This document shows positions 7,427 to 16,410 of a stretch of DNA of 64,000 nucleotides, in pieces (positions within the stretch are counted from its first letter, which is position 1; each line of letters opens with the position of its first letter). The notes beneath the pieces were generated by a model, which worked only from the letters and a program-made list of their open reading frames with translations, searched no databases and had not been told where the DNA came from. The translations under genes and the position numbers were made by a program. Location of the stretch: contig OX638380.1 in assembly GCA_951813855.1 (NCBI GenBank), positions 2,992,876-3,056,875 of the forward strand. The letters run 5' to 3'. The stretch is from an uncultured Verrucomicrobiae bacterium (GTDB taxonomy: Bacteria; Verrucomicrobiota; Verrucomicrobiia; Limisphaerales; AAA164-E04).

Positions 7427-9148
7427 ATGAAAACCAACGACGGCAGTAGTTTGTCGCGAGCGTTGCTAGTGTTCCACGCTTGTTTGTTTGCCTTTTTGTT
7501 TTTGGCTGTTTCCCAGCCTCAGGCGGAAAAACCCAATTTCGTCATCATTATGGCCGATGATATGGGATGGTCCGATATCGGCTGTTACGGCGGCGAGATT
7601 CAGACGCCGAATCTGGATTCGTTGGCCAAGGACGGACTGCGGTTCACCCAGTTTTACAACACGGCCAGGTGTTGTCCCACGCGAGCTTCGTTGTTGACGG
7701 GCCTGTATGCTCATCAAGCCGGGATAGGGCATATGATGTCGGACCGCGGGTACGATTCCTATCGCGGTGAATTGAGCCGGCAGGCGGTGACCATTCCCGA
7801 AGCGTTGAAGAGTGCCGGTTACCGCTCCTATCAATCCGGAAAATGGCATGTTTCCCGATTCATCAGGCCTGAGGGGCCCAAGGATAATTGGCCGATTCAG
7901 CGGGGATTCGATCGGTTTTTCGGCACGATCCACGGGGCCGGAAGTTTCTACGATCCCAATACCCTGACGGTGGACAACACCCAGATAGCCCCTTGGGAAG
8001 ATTTTTATTACACTGACGCCATCAACGATTATGCCTGCCGTTACATCCGGGAACACGAGGCTAATCATCCGGACACTCCGTTTTTTCTCTATGTGGCGCA
8101 CACGGCGCCTCACTGGCCGATGCATGCGTTACCTGAGGATATCACCAAGTATCACGGACGTTATGCCAAAGGATGGGACGTGCTGCGGGCTGAGCGTTAT
8201 GAACGGCTCAAGCAAATGCAATTGGTCGATCCCGCTTGGCCGCTTTCCCCACGTGACCCTCGTTCCTATCCTTGGGAAGAGGAAAGATTAAAGCCTTGGG
8301 AACAACGGTGCATGGAAGTTTACGCCGCAATGGTGGACCGCATGGACCAAGGCATCGGCCGGATAGTCCAAACGCTCAAGGATACCGACCGGTTAGATAA
8401 TACCTTGATCCTGTTTTTGGCCGATAACGGGGCTTGCGCGGAAACCTACGGACGGGGCGGCAATTCGCGAAAGGCTCATCCGGACCCTACTCTGCGACGT
8501 CCCATGCAGCCCGGGGAACTGCAGCAAAGGATGGAACCGTTGTTCACGCGCGACGGGCTTCCGATTCGCACGGGACAAGGCGTGATGCCCGGTCCGGCGG
8601 ACACCTACATCGGTTACGGTTTGTCTTGGGCGAACGCCTCCAACACTCCGTTTCGCGAGTACAAACATTGGGTTCACGAAGGCGGCATTTCGAGTCCGTT
8701 GATCGCTCATTGGCCCAAGGGCATTCCTCAGGGAAGGGCGTCCAATCGGCGGCAGACCGCGGAAGGTCCGTTGGTGGACGATCCGGCCCATTTGATCGAT
8801 CTGATGGCGACTTGCGTCGATTTATCCGGCGGCCGTTATCCCGAAAACTATGCCGGTCATAAAATCAAACCACTGGAAGGAATCAGCCTGGCTCCGGCCT
8901 TGACGGGCAAAAAACTGGAACGGCCCAATCCGATTTTTTGGGAACACGAAGGCAACCGGGCTATCAGACAAGGCGATTGGAAATTGGTGTCGAAGCATCG
9001 CGGCCAATTCGAGTTGTACCACATCCGCAAAGACCGGTCGGAATTAAACGATCTGGCCGAGCAGATGCCTCAAAAGGTCGAGGAGTTGACCGTCGCCTGG
9101 AAACAGTGGGCCAAGCGGGCCGGCGTTCGCGATTGGCCGGTGAGATGA
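7427..9148 (+). CDS. Arylsulfatase (type I, formylglycine-dependent), secreted
   Basis: 573 aa with an N-terminal signal peptide (hydrophobic 12-30, cleavage near residue 33). The alkaline-phosphatase-like core starts with PNFVIIMADDMGWSDIGCYG, whose Asp44-Asp45 are metal ligands. The sulfatase signature CCPTRASLLTG places the formylglycine cysteine at Cys82 (C-x-P-x-R). Lys139/His141 in SGKWH and the LADNG block near residue 330 complete the active site. It hydrolyses sulfate esters, probably on a sulfated glycan, in the periplasm. It needs a formylglycine-generating enzyme, which is not in the window. The region PFREYKHWVHEGGISSPLIAHWP is typical of the AtsA-like subgroup common in marine PVC bacteria. 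Convergent with the alkyltransferase gene downstream. Confidence 0.95.
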   Translation: MKTNDGSSLSRALLVFHACLFAFLFLAVSQPQAEKPNFVIIMADDMGWSDIGCYGGEIQTPNLDSLAKDGLRFTQFYNTARCCPTRASLLTGLYAHQAGIGHMMSDRGYDSYRGELSRQAVTIPEALKSAGYRSYQSGKWHVSRFIRPEGPKDNWPIQRGFDRFFGTIHGAGSFYDPNTLTVDNTQIAPWEDFYYTDAINDYACRYIREHEANHPDTPFFLYVAHTAPHWPMHALPEDITKYHGRYAKGWDVLRAERYERLKQMQLVDPAWPLSPRDPRSYPWEEERLKPWEQRCMEVYAAMVDRMDQGIGRIVQTLKDTDRLDNTLILFLADNGACAETYGRGGNSRKAHPDPTLRRPMQPGELQQRMEPLFTRDGLPIRTGQGVMPGPADTYIGYGLSWANASNTPFREYKHWVHEGGISSPLIAHWPKGIPQGRASNRRQTAEGPLVDDPAHLIDLMATCVDLSGGRYPENYAGHKIKPLEGISLAPALTGKKLERPNPIFWEHEGNRAIRQGDWKLVSKHRGQFELYHIRKDRSELNDLAEQMPQKVEELTVAWKQWAKRAGVRDWPVR

Positions 9149-9188
9149 ATCCGGTCGCCGGAGTAGCCGGGCTCCGCTGAAATCCGGC

Positions 9189-9959
9189 TCAAGGCATCGG
9201 ACAACGGAGCCTCTCCCGGTAAACGAGCGAACGTTTGCGGGCGGTTCCCCAGCGATAGCTGCGGATGGGGCCGGTAGCGTGGATGACTCGATGACAGGGG
9301 ATGAAGAGCGCTACCGGATTGGCGCCGACGGCGCTGCCGACGGCTCGCTGAGCCTTGGGCCGGTTAATGCGGACGGCAAGCGACTGATAGGTAATCAGGG
9401 CTCCCGGAGGAATCTGGATGAGAGCTTTCCAGACCTGCATTTGAAAATCCGTACCCGGCACCCAGAGATCGGGGCCGATATAACGGCAGGGCGGCGATTC
9501 GGGAGTAGCGAAAGCGGTTTCGACGAGATCTTCGGCTCGCCGGTCGTCTCTCGTGAACACGGCCTCGGGCCAGGTTCTCGCCAACTGGGATTGCAGGAAC
9601 TCGTATCCGATCGTTCGAAACCGGAAGTGGCAGAGGCCGTGTTGGGATTCCGCGTATTCGCAATAGCCGAACGGACTCGGTGCGCTGCCGAAGCGCACCG
9701 ACAAGCCTTTGCCCTTTAATTCGTCCGGCGAGAGGATTGCCTTAGTCAGCAAGGGCAGGTATGCGGCAGGACGCGATTGGCAGACGGCACGGGTTTGCAA
9801 CATTAATTGGATGCGATCTCGAGAAAGCTCGGGAACGGCAACCGAAGCGGCGGATTGGTCCGCAGCGGCGAGCGAAGCCGCAGTCCGCTGCGATCGTTGA
9901 TCGTGGGTCTGCCGTTCCCAATCGAACGAATCCGGTTTGCTGATCGTGGCGTTTGGCAT
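9189..9959 (-). CDS. Methylated-DNA--protein-cysteine methyltransferase (Ogt/Ada-C type)
   Basis: 256 aa. The C-terminal ~90 residues form the alkyltransferase domain with the active-site motif IPCHRVI (Cys222), preceded by RAVGSAVGANPVALF. The enzyme moves an alkyl group from O6-alkylguanine to its own cysteine in a suicidal reaction. Unlike the ~170-aa Ogt proteins there is a ~90-residue N-terminal extension. Its segment SRDRIQLMLQTRAVCQSRPAAYLPLL followed by LSVRFGSAPSPFG recalls the linker and N-subdomain of Ada. There is no clear Cys-rich Ada-N domain and no convincing AraC helix-turn-helix, so a trimmed Ada-like origin is inference. It is convergent with the sulfatase gene, 40 bp apart. 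Confidence 0.92.
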   Translation of the reverse strand: MPNATISKPDSFDWERQTHDQRSQRTAASLAAADQSAASVAVPELSRDRIQLMLQTRAVCQSRPAAYLPLLTKAILSPDELKGKGLSVRFGSAPSPFGYCEYAESQHGLCHFRFRTIGYEFLQSQLARTWPEAVFTRDDRRAEDLVETAFATPESPPCRYIGPDLWVPGTDFQMQVWKALIQIPPGALITYQSLAVRINRPKAQRAVGSAVGANPVALFIPCHRVIHATGPIRSYRWGTARKRSLVYRERLRCPMP

Positions 9960-10022
9960 GGGGCGAAAATCCTTATGGTGCCGAAGGCGATTCGGCGGGG
10001 GGCCGCGAAACGGGCGCTCGGC

Positions 10023-10466
10023 CTAGATCCGGCAGCCGATCGAGAGCAGGATGTTGGCCCATAATTCCTGTTCGGCGGTTTGAATGGTAAGGACATGATC
10101 GTCGGACATGACCGTGTGGTAGAAATCCCATTTGGGAATCGGCTCCAAATCCAGATCCAGGTTTTTCCCGGCGAGTATTTTGCGGTATTTGACCCAGATG
10201 GGCGGGTCGCCGTCCAGAGCGTAGGAATCGCCGTTGTCGATGCCCATGACGTTGATTTTGTCGACGGGAACAGCGGAAAGAATCGCCTCGAAGACCTGGC
10301 TGCAATTGACGACGCCCGGGGTTAAATTCAGCGATACGATTTTGGCGTGGGGCCCCCTTTTCGTGGAAGCCGGATAGTTGCCGTCGGCGATCAGGATACT
10401 GGAATGATGACCGGCGCGGGCTAGGATCTCGTTGATTTTCGGATGGATGAGTTGATGTTGGAGCAT
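10023..10466 (-). CDS. RbsD/FucU family sugar mutarotase
   Basis: 147 aa, matching the RbsD/FucU transport-protein family in length and pattern: LIHPKINEILARAGHHSS at the start, IADGNYPAST, then the conserved late block ELWANILLSIGC. These enzymes interconvert anomers or pyranose and furanose forms of ribose or fucose before the sugar is phosphorylated or isomerised. FucU-like features (LVxxVxP in the middle, a long C-terminal half with WVKYRKIL) suggest a fucose-type mutarotase, but substrate assignment is not firm. No signal peptide. Start ATG at 10466; no strong ribosome binding site. Confidence 0.85.
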   Translation of the reverse strand: MLQHQLIHPKINEILARAGHHSSILIADGNYPASTKRGPHAKIVSLNLTPGVVNCSQVFEAILSAVPVDKINVMGIDNGDSYALDGDPPIWVKYRKILAGKNLDLDLEPIPKWDFYHTVMSDDHVLTIQTAEQELWANILLSIGCRI

Positions 10467-10790
10467 GGAGGTAGAGTCATTAGTCGTTGAGTGCGAGAAG
10501 GAGTGATTGTCACGCAGAGGTTTTACGATGTCAATTATCTGTTATTTTCGGGGTAGGAGGTCAATGGTATCGCCGGATCGTTGCGGTGAAAGCCTGAAAT
10601 CGACTTGGAATTGGCCGCCGGATAGGGGAATTGGTCGTTTCGCTTTCCCGGCCGCTAAAGCCGTCTGTTCGGGGCGGCGGAGGCATTGAGCCTTTCGGGC
10701 CGGAGAACGGATCGGCAATCGCCGGCAGAGAGAACTCAGAGGAAAAAGGTTGGGGCGCGGGGCGTTGGATCGGCAGGATTAAAGGGGCGG
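10467..10790. other. Divergent intergenic region
   Basis: 324 bp between the mutarotase and the anion transporter. An open frame continues upstream of the transporter ATG to 10686 but shows no homology, so it is treated as untranslated. No gene or clear regulatory site was recognised. Confidence 0.4.
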
Positions 10791-12281
10791 ATGTATCGAG
10801 GTTATCAAAAAATCGGATTGATTCTCGGACCGGTGGCGTTTGTGGGCGTGATGGCGATACCGGAAATCGAAGGCCTCAGCCTGTCGGCGCAGCATGTCGC
10901 GGCCGTAACGGCGTTGATGGTGGTTTGGTGGATTTTCGAGGCCGTTCCCTTCGCGGCTACCGCCTTGATCCCTTTGGCGTTGTTTCCGTTGTTGGGAATC
11001 ATTTCGGCCCGGAGCGTTTCCCAAGCCTACGGCGATCCGAATATCTTCCTGTTCGCCGGAGGATTCTTCATCGCCATGGCCATGCAAAAATGGAACCTGC
11101 ACGAGCGCATCGCCTTGCAGGTGCTCAAACGCACCGGTTCGAAACCCCAGACGTTGGTCGGAGGATTCATGGTGGCCACGGCTTTCCTGTCGATGTGGAT
11201 TTCTAATACCGCTACCGCGTTGATGATGCTGCCGATCGCTTTGGCCGTCGTGGAAATGGTGAAGCGGAACGCCGAAGGAACGGGCCTTGACGGTTTCGCC
11301 GTCTGCGTGCTGCTGGGCATCGCCTATTCCGCGAGCATCGGCGGAGTGGCCACCTTGATCGGTTCGCCGCCCAATAGCGTCTTACTCGGCCAATACGAAT
11401 TGTTCTATCCCGAGGCGCCGGAGATCGGCTTTTTGCAATGGATGATGATCGGCCTTCCCTTGTCGGTGAGTTTGCTGGCGATCACTTGGTACTTGCTGAC
11501 GCGATGGCTCTTCCGATTCGAAGGTTTGTCCCTGGCCGGTTCGCAAGCCTATTTCGACCGGCGTTTGCGTGAGTTGGGGGCGATGCAACGCGGAGAGAAA
11601 ATCGTTCTGACCGTTTGGATCGCCACGGCATTGCTCTGGATATTTCGCGACGACATCGATTTGGGAGGAGTGGTGATTCCCGGCTGGTCGAGTTGGTTTC
11701 CGCGACCGGAGTTATTGCATAACGGCACGGTCGCCATGATTGGTTCTTTGATCCTGTTCGTCACGCCGGTGGATTGGAGGCGCGGCCAGTTCGCTCTCGA
11801 CTGGGATTGGGCCCAGCGGATTCCTTGGGGAACGTTGATCCTTTTCGGCGGCGGCCTGGCCTTGGCCAAGGGTTTCAGCGAAACCGGTTTAGTCGAATGG
11901 ATCGGGACTCAGTTGACGGTCCTGAAAGGGGCTAACCTGTTGTTGATCGTGTTGATCGTTACCCTGTTGTTAACGTTCGTCACTGAATTGACGTCCAACG
12001 TGGCGACCGCGGCGATCATGCTGCCGATCCTCGGCGGCGCTTTGGCTCCGGTACTCGGAGTTCACCCGTTGCTGCTGATGGTCCCCGCGACGTTGGCGGT
12101 TTCCTGCGCCTTCATGTTTCCTGTGGCGACCCCGCCGAACGCAATCGTGTTCGGCAGCGGATATTTGCGCGTTCCTCAGATGGCCAGGGCCGGAGTGCTG
12201 ATCAATCTCGTCAGTATCGCGTTTATTACCTTGCTCGCCTATTTCCTGGTCGGATCGGTATTCGACATATCGATGCCGTAG
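10791..12281 (+). CDS. DASS/SLC13 family sodium:anion (dicarboxylate) symporter
   Basis: 496 aa from the ATG at 10791, chosen because AAAGGGG lies just upstream and the first transmembrane helix follows at once. About 11-12 hydrophobic segments. The two sodium-binding SNT-type motifs of the divalent anion:Na+ symporter family are present: ISNTATALMMLPIA at residues 137-150 and TSNVATAAIMLPIL near residue 400. Each sits at a re-entrant hairpin. The C-terminal FPVATPPNAIVFGSG block is also family-typical. It is an inner-membrane, sodium-coupled importer of C4-dicarboxylates, citrate, sulfate or similar anions; the ion cannot be read from sequence. It is followed by the duplicated ThuA region on the opposite strand. 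Confidence 0.92.
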   Translation: MYRGYQKIGLILGPVAFVGVMAIPEIEGLSLSAQHVAAVTALMVVWWIFEAVPFAATALIPLALFPLLGIISARSVSQAYGDPNIFLFAGGFFIAMAMQKWNLHERIALQVLKRTGSKPQTLVGGFMVATAFLSMWISNTATALMMLPIALAVVEMVKRNAEGTGLDGFAVCVLLGIAYSASIGGVATLIGSPPNSVLLGQYELFYPEAPEIGFLQWMMIGLPLSVSLLAITWYLLTRWLFRFEGLSLAGSQAYFDRRLRELGAMQRGEKIVLTVWIATALLWIFRDDIDLGGVVIPGWSSWFPRPELLHNGTVAMIGSLILFVTPVDWRRGQFALDWDWAQRIPWGTLILFGGGLALAKGFSETGLVEWIGTQLTVLKGANLLLIVLIVTLLLTFVTELTSNVATAAIMLPILGGALAPVLGVHPLLLMVPATLAVSCAFMFPVATPPNAIVFGSGYLRVPQMARAGVLINLVSIAFITLLAYFLVGSVFDISMP

Positions 12282-12369
12282 GACGCCCGGAACCCTTGGT
12301 CGGCGGCATCATTTCGGGCGGTGAGGATGGCTGATCATTCCGAATCGCCGTTCGCCGGTGTCGCTAACG

Positions 12370-13460
12370 GGGTGGCTTCGTTAGATTCGGCAAGCGTCAG
12401 GGCAGTCGAAATTGCGCTGAGTGATATCCGGTTTCAGTACCGTACTCCAGGTCGAGCGATATCGGTTCGTGACGTGTTCGACACCCGCAGCAGCCGGTTC
12501 GATCGAGCGTTGCTTATTCGAAGACTCGTTTGCTGGATTGGGACGCAGTGGGGAAGTCCTCGGGTATGACCTTCTGGGTCACTTTTCCGGTAGCCGCCCA
12601 TTCGGTTCCCCGTTGGAGGCAGACGATGAATCCGACGCATTCCATCGAGTAATCGGCATGTCCCATGGGCGTATGGAAGATCCGGCCTTTGCCGTAGGTC
12701 AGGGTCAGCAGCATCGGTTCGTGCCGGTCGGTTCCCCGCTTCTCCTTGGCGGCGAAGGTGGTCGCCAGGACGTGCATGTTTTCGGCGGGACCGCGCAAGC
12801 GGTCGTAAAGTTCGTCGCGGGTGTGCATCCATTTGGTGGGCATGCCCCGAGTGATCGGGTGGGTGGAATTGCGTATCGTGATCTGGAATTCGTGCTGAGG
12901 CCCATGGGCTCCGCCCCGGCCGGGCGAGCTGTCCCGGACTAATTCCCCGCGATTGTTGAAGTAGACGTAGGGGCCGTCTTTTTCGTTTCGGTTGCCCCAG
13001 CCCCCCAAGCCGATCATGCGGTTGTAGGCGTCCCATTCGGGCCAACTGTTGTTGGCCGCGTGAACGACGACCATTCCGCCCCCGCCCAGAATGAATGCTT
13101 CGAAGGCTTTTTGCGTCGCTTCCGGCCAAGGCTGAACCTGCCAACCGTTGTTGTTGATCACGACGTCGTATCGGGAAAAGTCCGGCGCGAAATCGGGATC
13201 GGCTTGGGAGTGGCCTTGGTTTCTCCCAAGCCTTCGATGGGATAGTCTTCGAAATGTTGGGCTCCCTGCCAAGTGTACTTCGTGCGCGCGACGTCCACGG
13301 TGAACAGGCCGGTTTCTTCCAGGTACCGTTTCATCATCACCGTGCCTTTGGGCCAAACGGAATGGTTGTTCTGACCGTCGACGATCAAAGCCTTCAATTG
13401 CGGGCGATTATCGGCGTGGATCATGTTTCCCGGAATTTCAAGCGTAATCGAAAGAGGGAA
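12370..13460. repeat. Segmental duplication, copy 1 (ThuA region)
   Basis: About 1.1 kb that matches 15222-16372 in the same orientation. Within the ThuA coding part the copies are almost identical. Both flanks are diverged: GTGGCTTCGTTAGATTCGGC at 12371 against GTGGCTTCGTTCGATACGGC at 15221, and GAATTTCAAGCGTAATCG near 13434 against GAAATCTCAAGCGTGACG near 16350. Copy 1 lacks about 75 bp present in copy 2 around the start codon, plus 7 bp internally. Confidence 0.9.
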
Positions 13461-13487
13461 ATCGGCAGGAGAGAAATGATTTAGCAA
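12514..13487 (-). pseudogene. ThuA-like domain gene, copy 1, broken by deletion and frameshift
   Basis: Near-identical to the intact gene at 15344-16324 but damaged in two places. Near 13196 the sequence GGGATCGGGGATCGG of the intact copy is reduced to GGGATCGG, a 7-bp loss between short direct repeats. It shifts the frame, so residues after TKATPKPIP become out-of-frame sequence. The 5' end is also lost: the signal peptide MKSAFLIIIAVFGTG is gone and upstream DNA joins directly before MIHADNRPQ. The stop differs too (SKRVFE then stop, against SKRAFEEPTLD). ThuA-like proteins have a glutamine-amidotransferase-like fold and are common in PVC bacteria beside sugar-degradation genes. No functional product is expected. 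Confidence 0.88.
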
Positions 13488-13816
13488 TTCGGAGTCCCTC
13501 TGTTTTCAAAGATTTGGCTTTTCAATCGAAACCAAACTGAATTTTAAGATGCTAATTTGGACATAGAGAGAAAACGTAAGTATTCGGTCGATTCATGAAT
13601 TGAATGAATCGAGTTTTTGAACACCAAATATTTTCGAATGCTTGAAAATGTGAGGTTTGAATTACTGCAAATCGTATGCCCCCTCAATTTGATTGACTGT
13701 TACGAATGTACGGGTAAAGTGCGTTTGAGTGTTACCGGTTGCGCCTCGTTGGGTAACCTTGGCTGCGATTGTTACAGTTGGAGTTGTTCTAGGACCAATT
13801 ATTTTTTCCGATCGCT
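13488..13816. other. AT-richer intergenic region
   Basis: Roughly 330 bp, visibly richer in A and T than its surroundings. A 67-aa open frame (13617-13820) has no family resemblance. It probably holds the promoter of the PEGA lipoprotein gene. Confidence 0.4.
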
Positions 13817-14185
13817 ATGAGTGATTTATCACTTCTGTTCCGTCTCCCATTGTTGGTTGCTCTGGTCGTTGCTTGCGGCCTATTGGGTGGGTGTGCCACC
13901 CTCACTAAAGACGATAGCGAACCGGTGTCATTTAGCACGGATCCCCAAGGTGCTACTATTTTCATCAATGGCATTCCTCGTGGAAAGACGCCAGATACCA
14001 TCATGATCAAACGGAGTAGCGAGCGACCCAAGTTCGAATTCAAGCTGGAGGGGTACAGAACCATAGAGATGCGAGTCCAGAAATCCTCTTCAGGCTATAG
14101 ATTCCGTAATATGTTGCTAGGGGGAGTCATTGGGGCGCGTTTCGACTATGCGGTGACCGGTCGATTGATTCCCTGCAGCGAGTAA
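13817..14185 (+). CDS. PEGA-domain lipoprotein with a transposase-derived tail
   Basis: 122 aa. Signal peptide with lipobox LLGGC (Cys26), so it is lipidated and membrane-anchored in the periplasm. Residues 36-90 form a PEGA-like domain (VSFSTDPQGATIFINGIPRGKTP), a small beta-sandwich often found on surface lipoproteins. The hydrophobic GGVIGARFDYAVTGRL stretch is typical of small PEGA lipoproteins. The last codons (VTGRLIPCSE, stop) align codon for codon with the start of the transposase at 16550 (VTVRLVKSSERR). The following non-coding DNA continues as the transposase remnant, so the native C-terminus appears to have been replaced. Function unknown. Confidence 0.75.
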   Translation: MSDLSLLFRLPLLVALVVACGLLGGCATLTKDDSEPVSFSTDPQGATIFINGIPRGKTPDTIMIKRSSERPKFEFKLEGYRTIEMRVQKSSSGYRFRNMLLGGVIGARFDYAVTGRLIPCSE

Positions 14186-15221
14186 GGGCGCCGAGATTCT
14201 CTGATGGATCAGAACTATGGCTTAGGTCTCAAAGGTTTTGTCGGTCGCGGCCTGCGTTATGTTATCAAATACCAAGGCCGGTGGGTGGCTTTAGCCGGAT
14301 GGCAGAGTGGAGTGTGCCAGTGTCGCCCGCGAGATCGATGGATCGGGTGAAAAAGCGAGATCAGTCTCGCCGGTTGTGATTGATCGCCGACAATACCCGA
14401 TTCCTGCTTCTTGCCGAGAAGTTTGAAGTGCGCCATCTGGGGAGTTGCTTTGTGGCCAAAATGCTGCGATGCCTGAGTGCCGATCGGTAACAGACCTGGG
14501 GCATCCGCTGGAATTGGCAGGGACTTTCGTCGATCTTAAACGCCTTGCGGGCACGGTCTATCGCGCGGGGAATTGGCGGGCGGTATAACAAGCGAAAGGC
14601 TACGTTCGCAGCAACGGACGCTACACTGTCTCGCACCAGAAACCGAAGCGAAGATGCGCTTATCCTTAGCCCTTCCAGGCCTGTTTCAAATTAATGAACC
14701 GTCGTGACTATTCGTCTTGGGGTCCCAAGTGCAACGGGTAGAATCGTCCTCGAAACAATTGAAATCGTAAGTGCAGTTGTCGATGGAAATGGCAGATTTG
14801 CTCCGGGCTCAAGGACGCAAACATCGGCTTGAAGTGGCCTCCGCCAGCTGCATCTTGGCTCAATTAACCGGAAAAGTCGGTCCCTCGGTGACTTCGCATT
14901 ATGACCAGAAAACGGAGCAAAAGCGATTGCCTTTTCTCGGCGTGTGGTCCCATGCCAAGGGCCGTTGCTTGGCGCAGTCTCTCGCGATGATTCATCGGGT
15001 CATGACCGAGATGGGACCGGAAGTGTTGCCAGCGGTAACTCACAGCCGGGTAACGGTCCAATCGATTCTACATCCATTGGAAGCCTTGGCCGCTGACGGC
15101 AAGCGATTCAACGGAACTTATCGCAACAGTGAATAGCATTTCGAGACCGTCATTCCCGTGCGCTATCAAGCTGCGGTGCCCATCGTCGGTCGTATCCGCC
15201 GAGACAAAAGCGGTGATGGCG
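14151..15221 (+). pseudogene. Decayed DUF4338-ISAs1 transposase, copy A (3' truncated)
   Basis: Aligns with copy B (16549-17580) through its length but is full of stops and small indels. The longest surviving frame is 14771-15136 (AQGRKHRLEVASASCILAQL and LEALAADGKRFNGTYRN). Unlike copy B it still has the early DUF4338 stretch LGLKGFVGRGLRYVIKYQGR (about 14220-14285), and it reads CAA at the place where B has a TAA stop. It breaks off at about 15221, after GGCGATGGCGA, exactly where ThuA duplication copy 2 begins. The 3' half of the transposase is therefore missing. Non-functional. Confidence 0.85.
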
Positions 15222-16372
15222 AGGTGGCTTCGTTCGATACGGCACGGCAATAGAAATTGCGTTGAGCGAAATTCGGGTTCAGCACCGTACTCCGAATCGA
15301 GCGATCTCGGTTCGTGACGCGTTCGACTTCAACCGCGGCCGGGCTAATCGAGCGTTGGTTCTTCGAAGGCTCGTTTGCTGGATTGGGACGCGGTGGGGAA
15401 GTCTTCGGGGATGACCTTTTGGGTCACTTTTCCGGTAGCCGCCCATTCGGTCCCTCGTTGGAGACAGACGATGAATCCGACGCATTCCATCGAGTAATCG
15501 GCATGTCCCATGGGCGTATGGAAGATCCGGCCTTTGCCGTAGGTCAGGGTCAGCAGCATCGGTTCGTGCCGGTCGGTTCCCCGCTTCTCCTTGGCGGCGA
15601 AGGTGGTCGCCAGGACGTGCATGTTTTCGGCGGGACCGCGCAAGCGGTCGTAAAGTTCGTCGCGGGTGTGCATCCATTTGGTGGGCATGCCCCGAGTAAT
15701 CGGGTGGGTGGAATTGCGTATCGTGATCTGGAATTCGTGCTGCGGGCCATGGGCTCCGCCCCGGCCGGGCGAGCTGTCCCGGACTAATTCCCCGCGATTG
15801 TTGAAGTAGACGTAGGGGCCGTCTTTTTCGTTTCGGTTGCCCCAGCCCCCCAAGCCGATCATGCGGTTGTAGGCGTCCCATTCGGGCCAACTGTTGTTGG
15901 CCGCGTGAACGACGACCATTCCGCCCCCGCCCAGAATGAATGCTTCGAAGGCTTTTTGCGTCGCTTCCGGCCAAGGCTGAACCTGCCAACCGTTGTTGTT
16001 GATCACGACGTCGTATCGGGAAAAGTCCGGCGCGAAATCGGGATCGGGGATCGGCTTGGGAGTGGCCTTGGTTTCTCCCAAGCCTTCGATGGGATAGTCT
16101 TCGAAATGTTGGGCTCCCTGCCAAGTGTACTTCGTGCGCGCGACGTCCACGGTGAACAGGCCGGTTTCTTCCAGGTACCGTTTCATCATCACCGTGCCTT
16201 TGGGCCAAACGGAATGGTTGTTCTGACCGTCGACGATCAAAGCCTTTAATTGCGGGCGATTATCGGCGTGGATCATCAGTCCCGTACCGAATACGGCGAT
16301 GATAATCAGGAAAGCGGATTTCATGGGCTGATCATGGCTTATTGACTCCGAAATCTCAAGCGTGACGAAGGT
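15222..16372. repeat. Segmental duplication, copy 2 (ThuA region)
   Basis: Partner of 12370-13460. Its left edge abuts the truncated transposase remnant A, so this copy was probably placed here after that element had inserted. It keeps the complete 5' end of the ThuA gene and the 7 bp lost from copy 1. Confidence 0.88.
15344..16324 (-). CDS. ThuA-like domain-containing protein, exported (intact copy)
   Basis: 326 aa with a signal peptide (MKSAFLIIIAVFGTGLMIHA). The ThuA-like fold (class I glutamine-amidotransferase-like) is shown by KALIVDGQNNHSVWPKGTVM at residues 28-47, the FSRYDVVINNNGW strand, FILGGGGMVVVHAANNSW, and late GKGRIFHTPMGH. Despite the trehalose-utilisation name, members are of unsettled biochemical function and often sit with oxidoreductases, SMP-30 and sulfatase genes in PVC bacteria, as here. 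Likely a periplasmic protein of carbohydrate metabolism. ATG at 16324. It is almost identical to the broken copy at 12514-13487. Confidence 0.9.
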   Translation of the reverse strand: MKSAFLIIIAVFGTGLMIHADNRPQLKALIVDGQNNHSVWPKGTVMMKRYLEETGLFTVDVARTKYTWQGAQHFEDYPIEGLGETKATPKPIPDPDFAPDFSRYDVVINNNGWQVQPWPEATQKAFEAFILGGGGMVVVHAANNSWPEWDAYNRMIGLGGWGNRNEKDGPYVYFNNRGELVRDSSPGRGGAHGPQHEFQITIRNSTHPITRGMPTKWMHTRDELYDRLRGPAENMHVLATTFAAKEKRGTDRHEPMLLTLTYGKGRIFHTPMGHADYSMECVGFIVCLQRGTEWAATGKVTQKVIPEDFPTASQSSKRAFEEPTLD

Positions 16373-16410
16373 AGGATACAGAGTTTTTTCACGCTAATCG
16401 CGAGAGACCA

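Noticed and set aside
12434..13144. 236-aa minus-strand frame in the ThuA pseudogene
   Set aside because: Alternative-frame reading of the ThuA coding region. The equivalent 309-aa frame appears over the intact copy and has no protein character.
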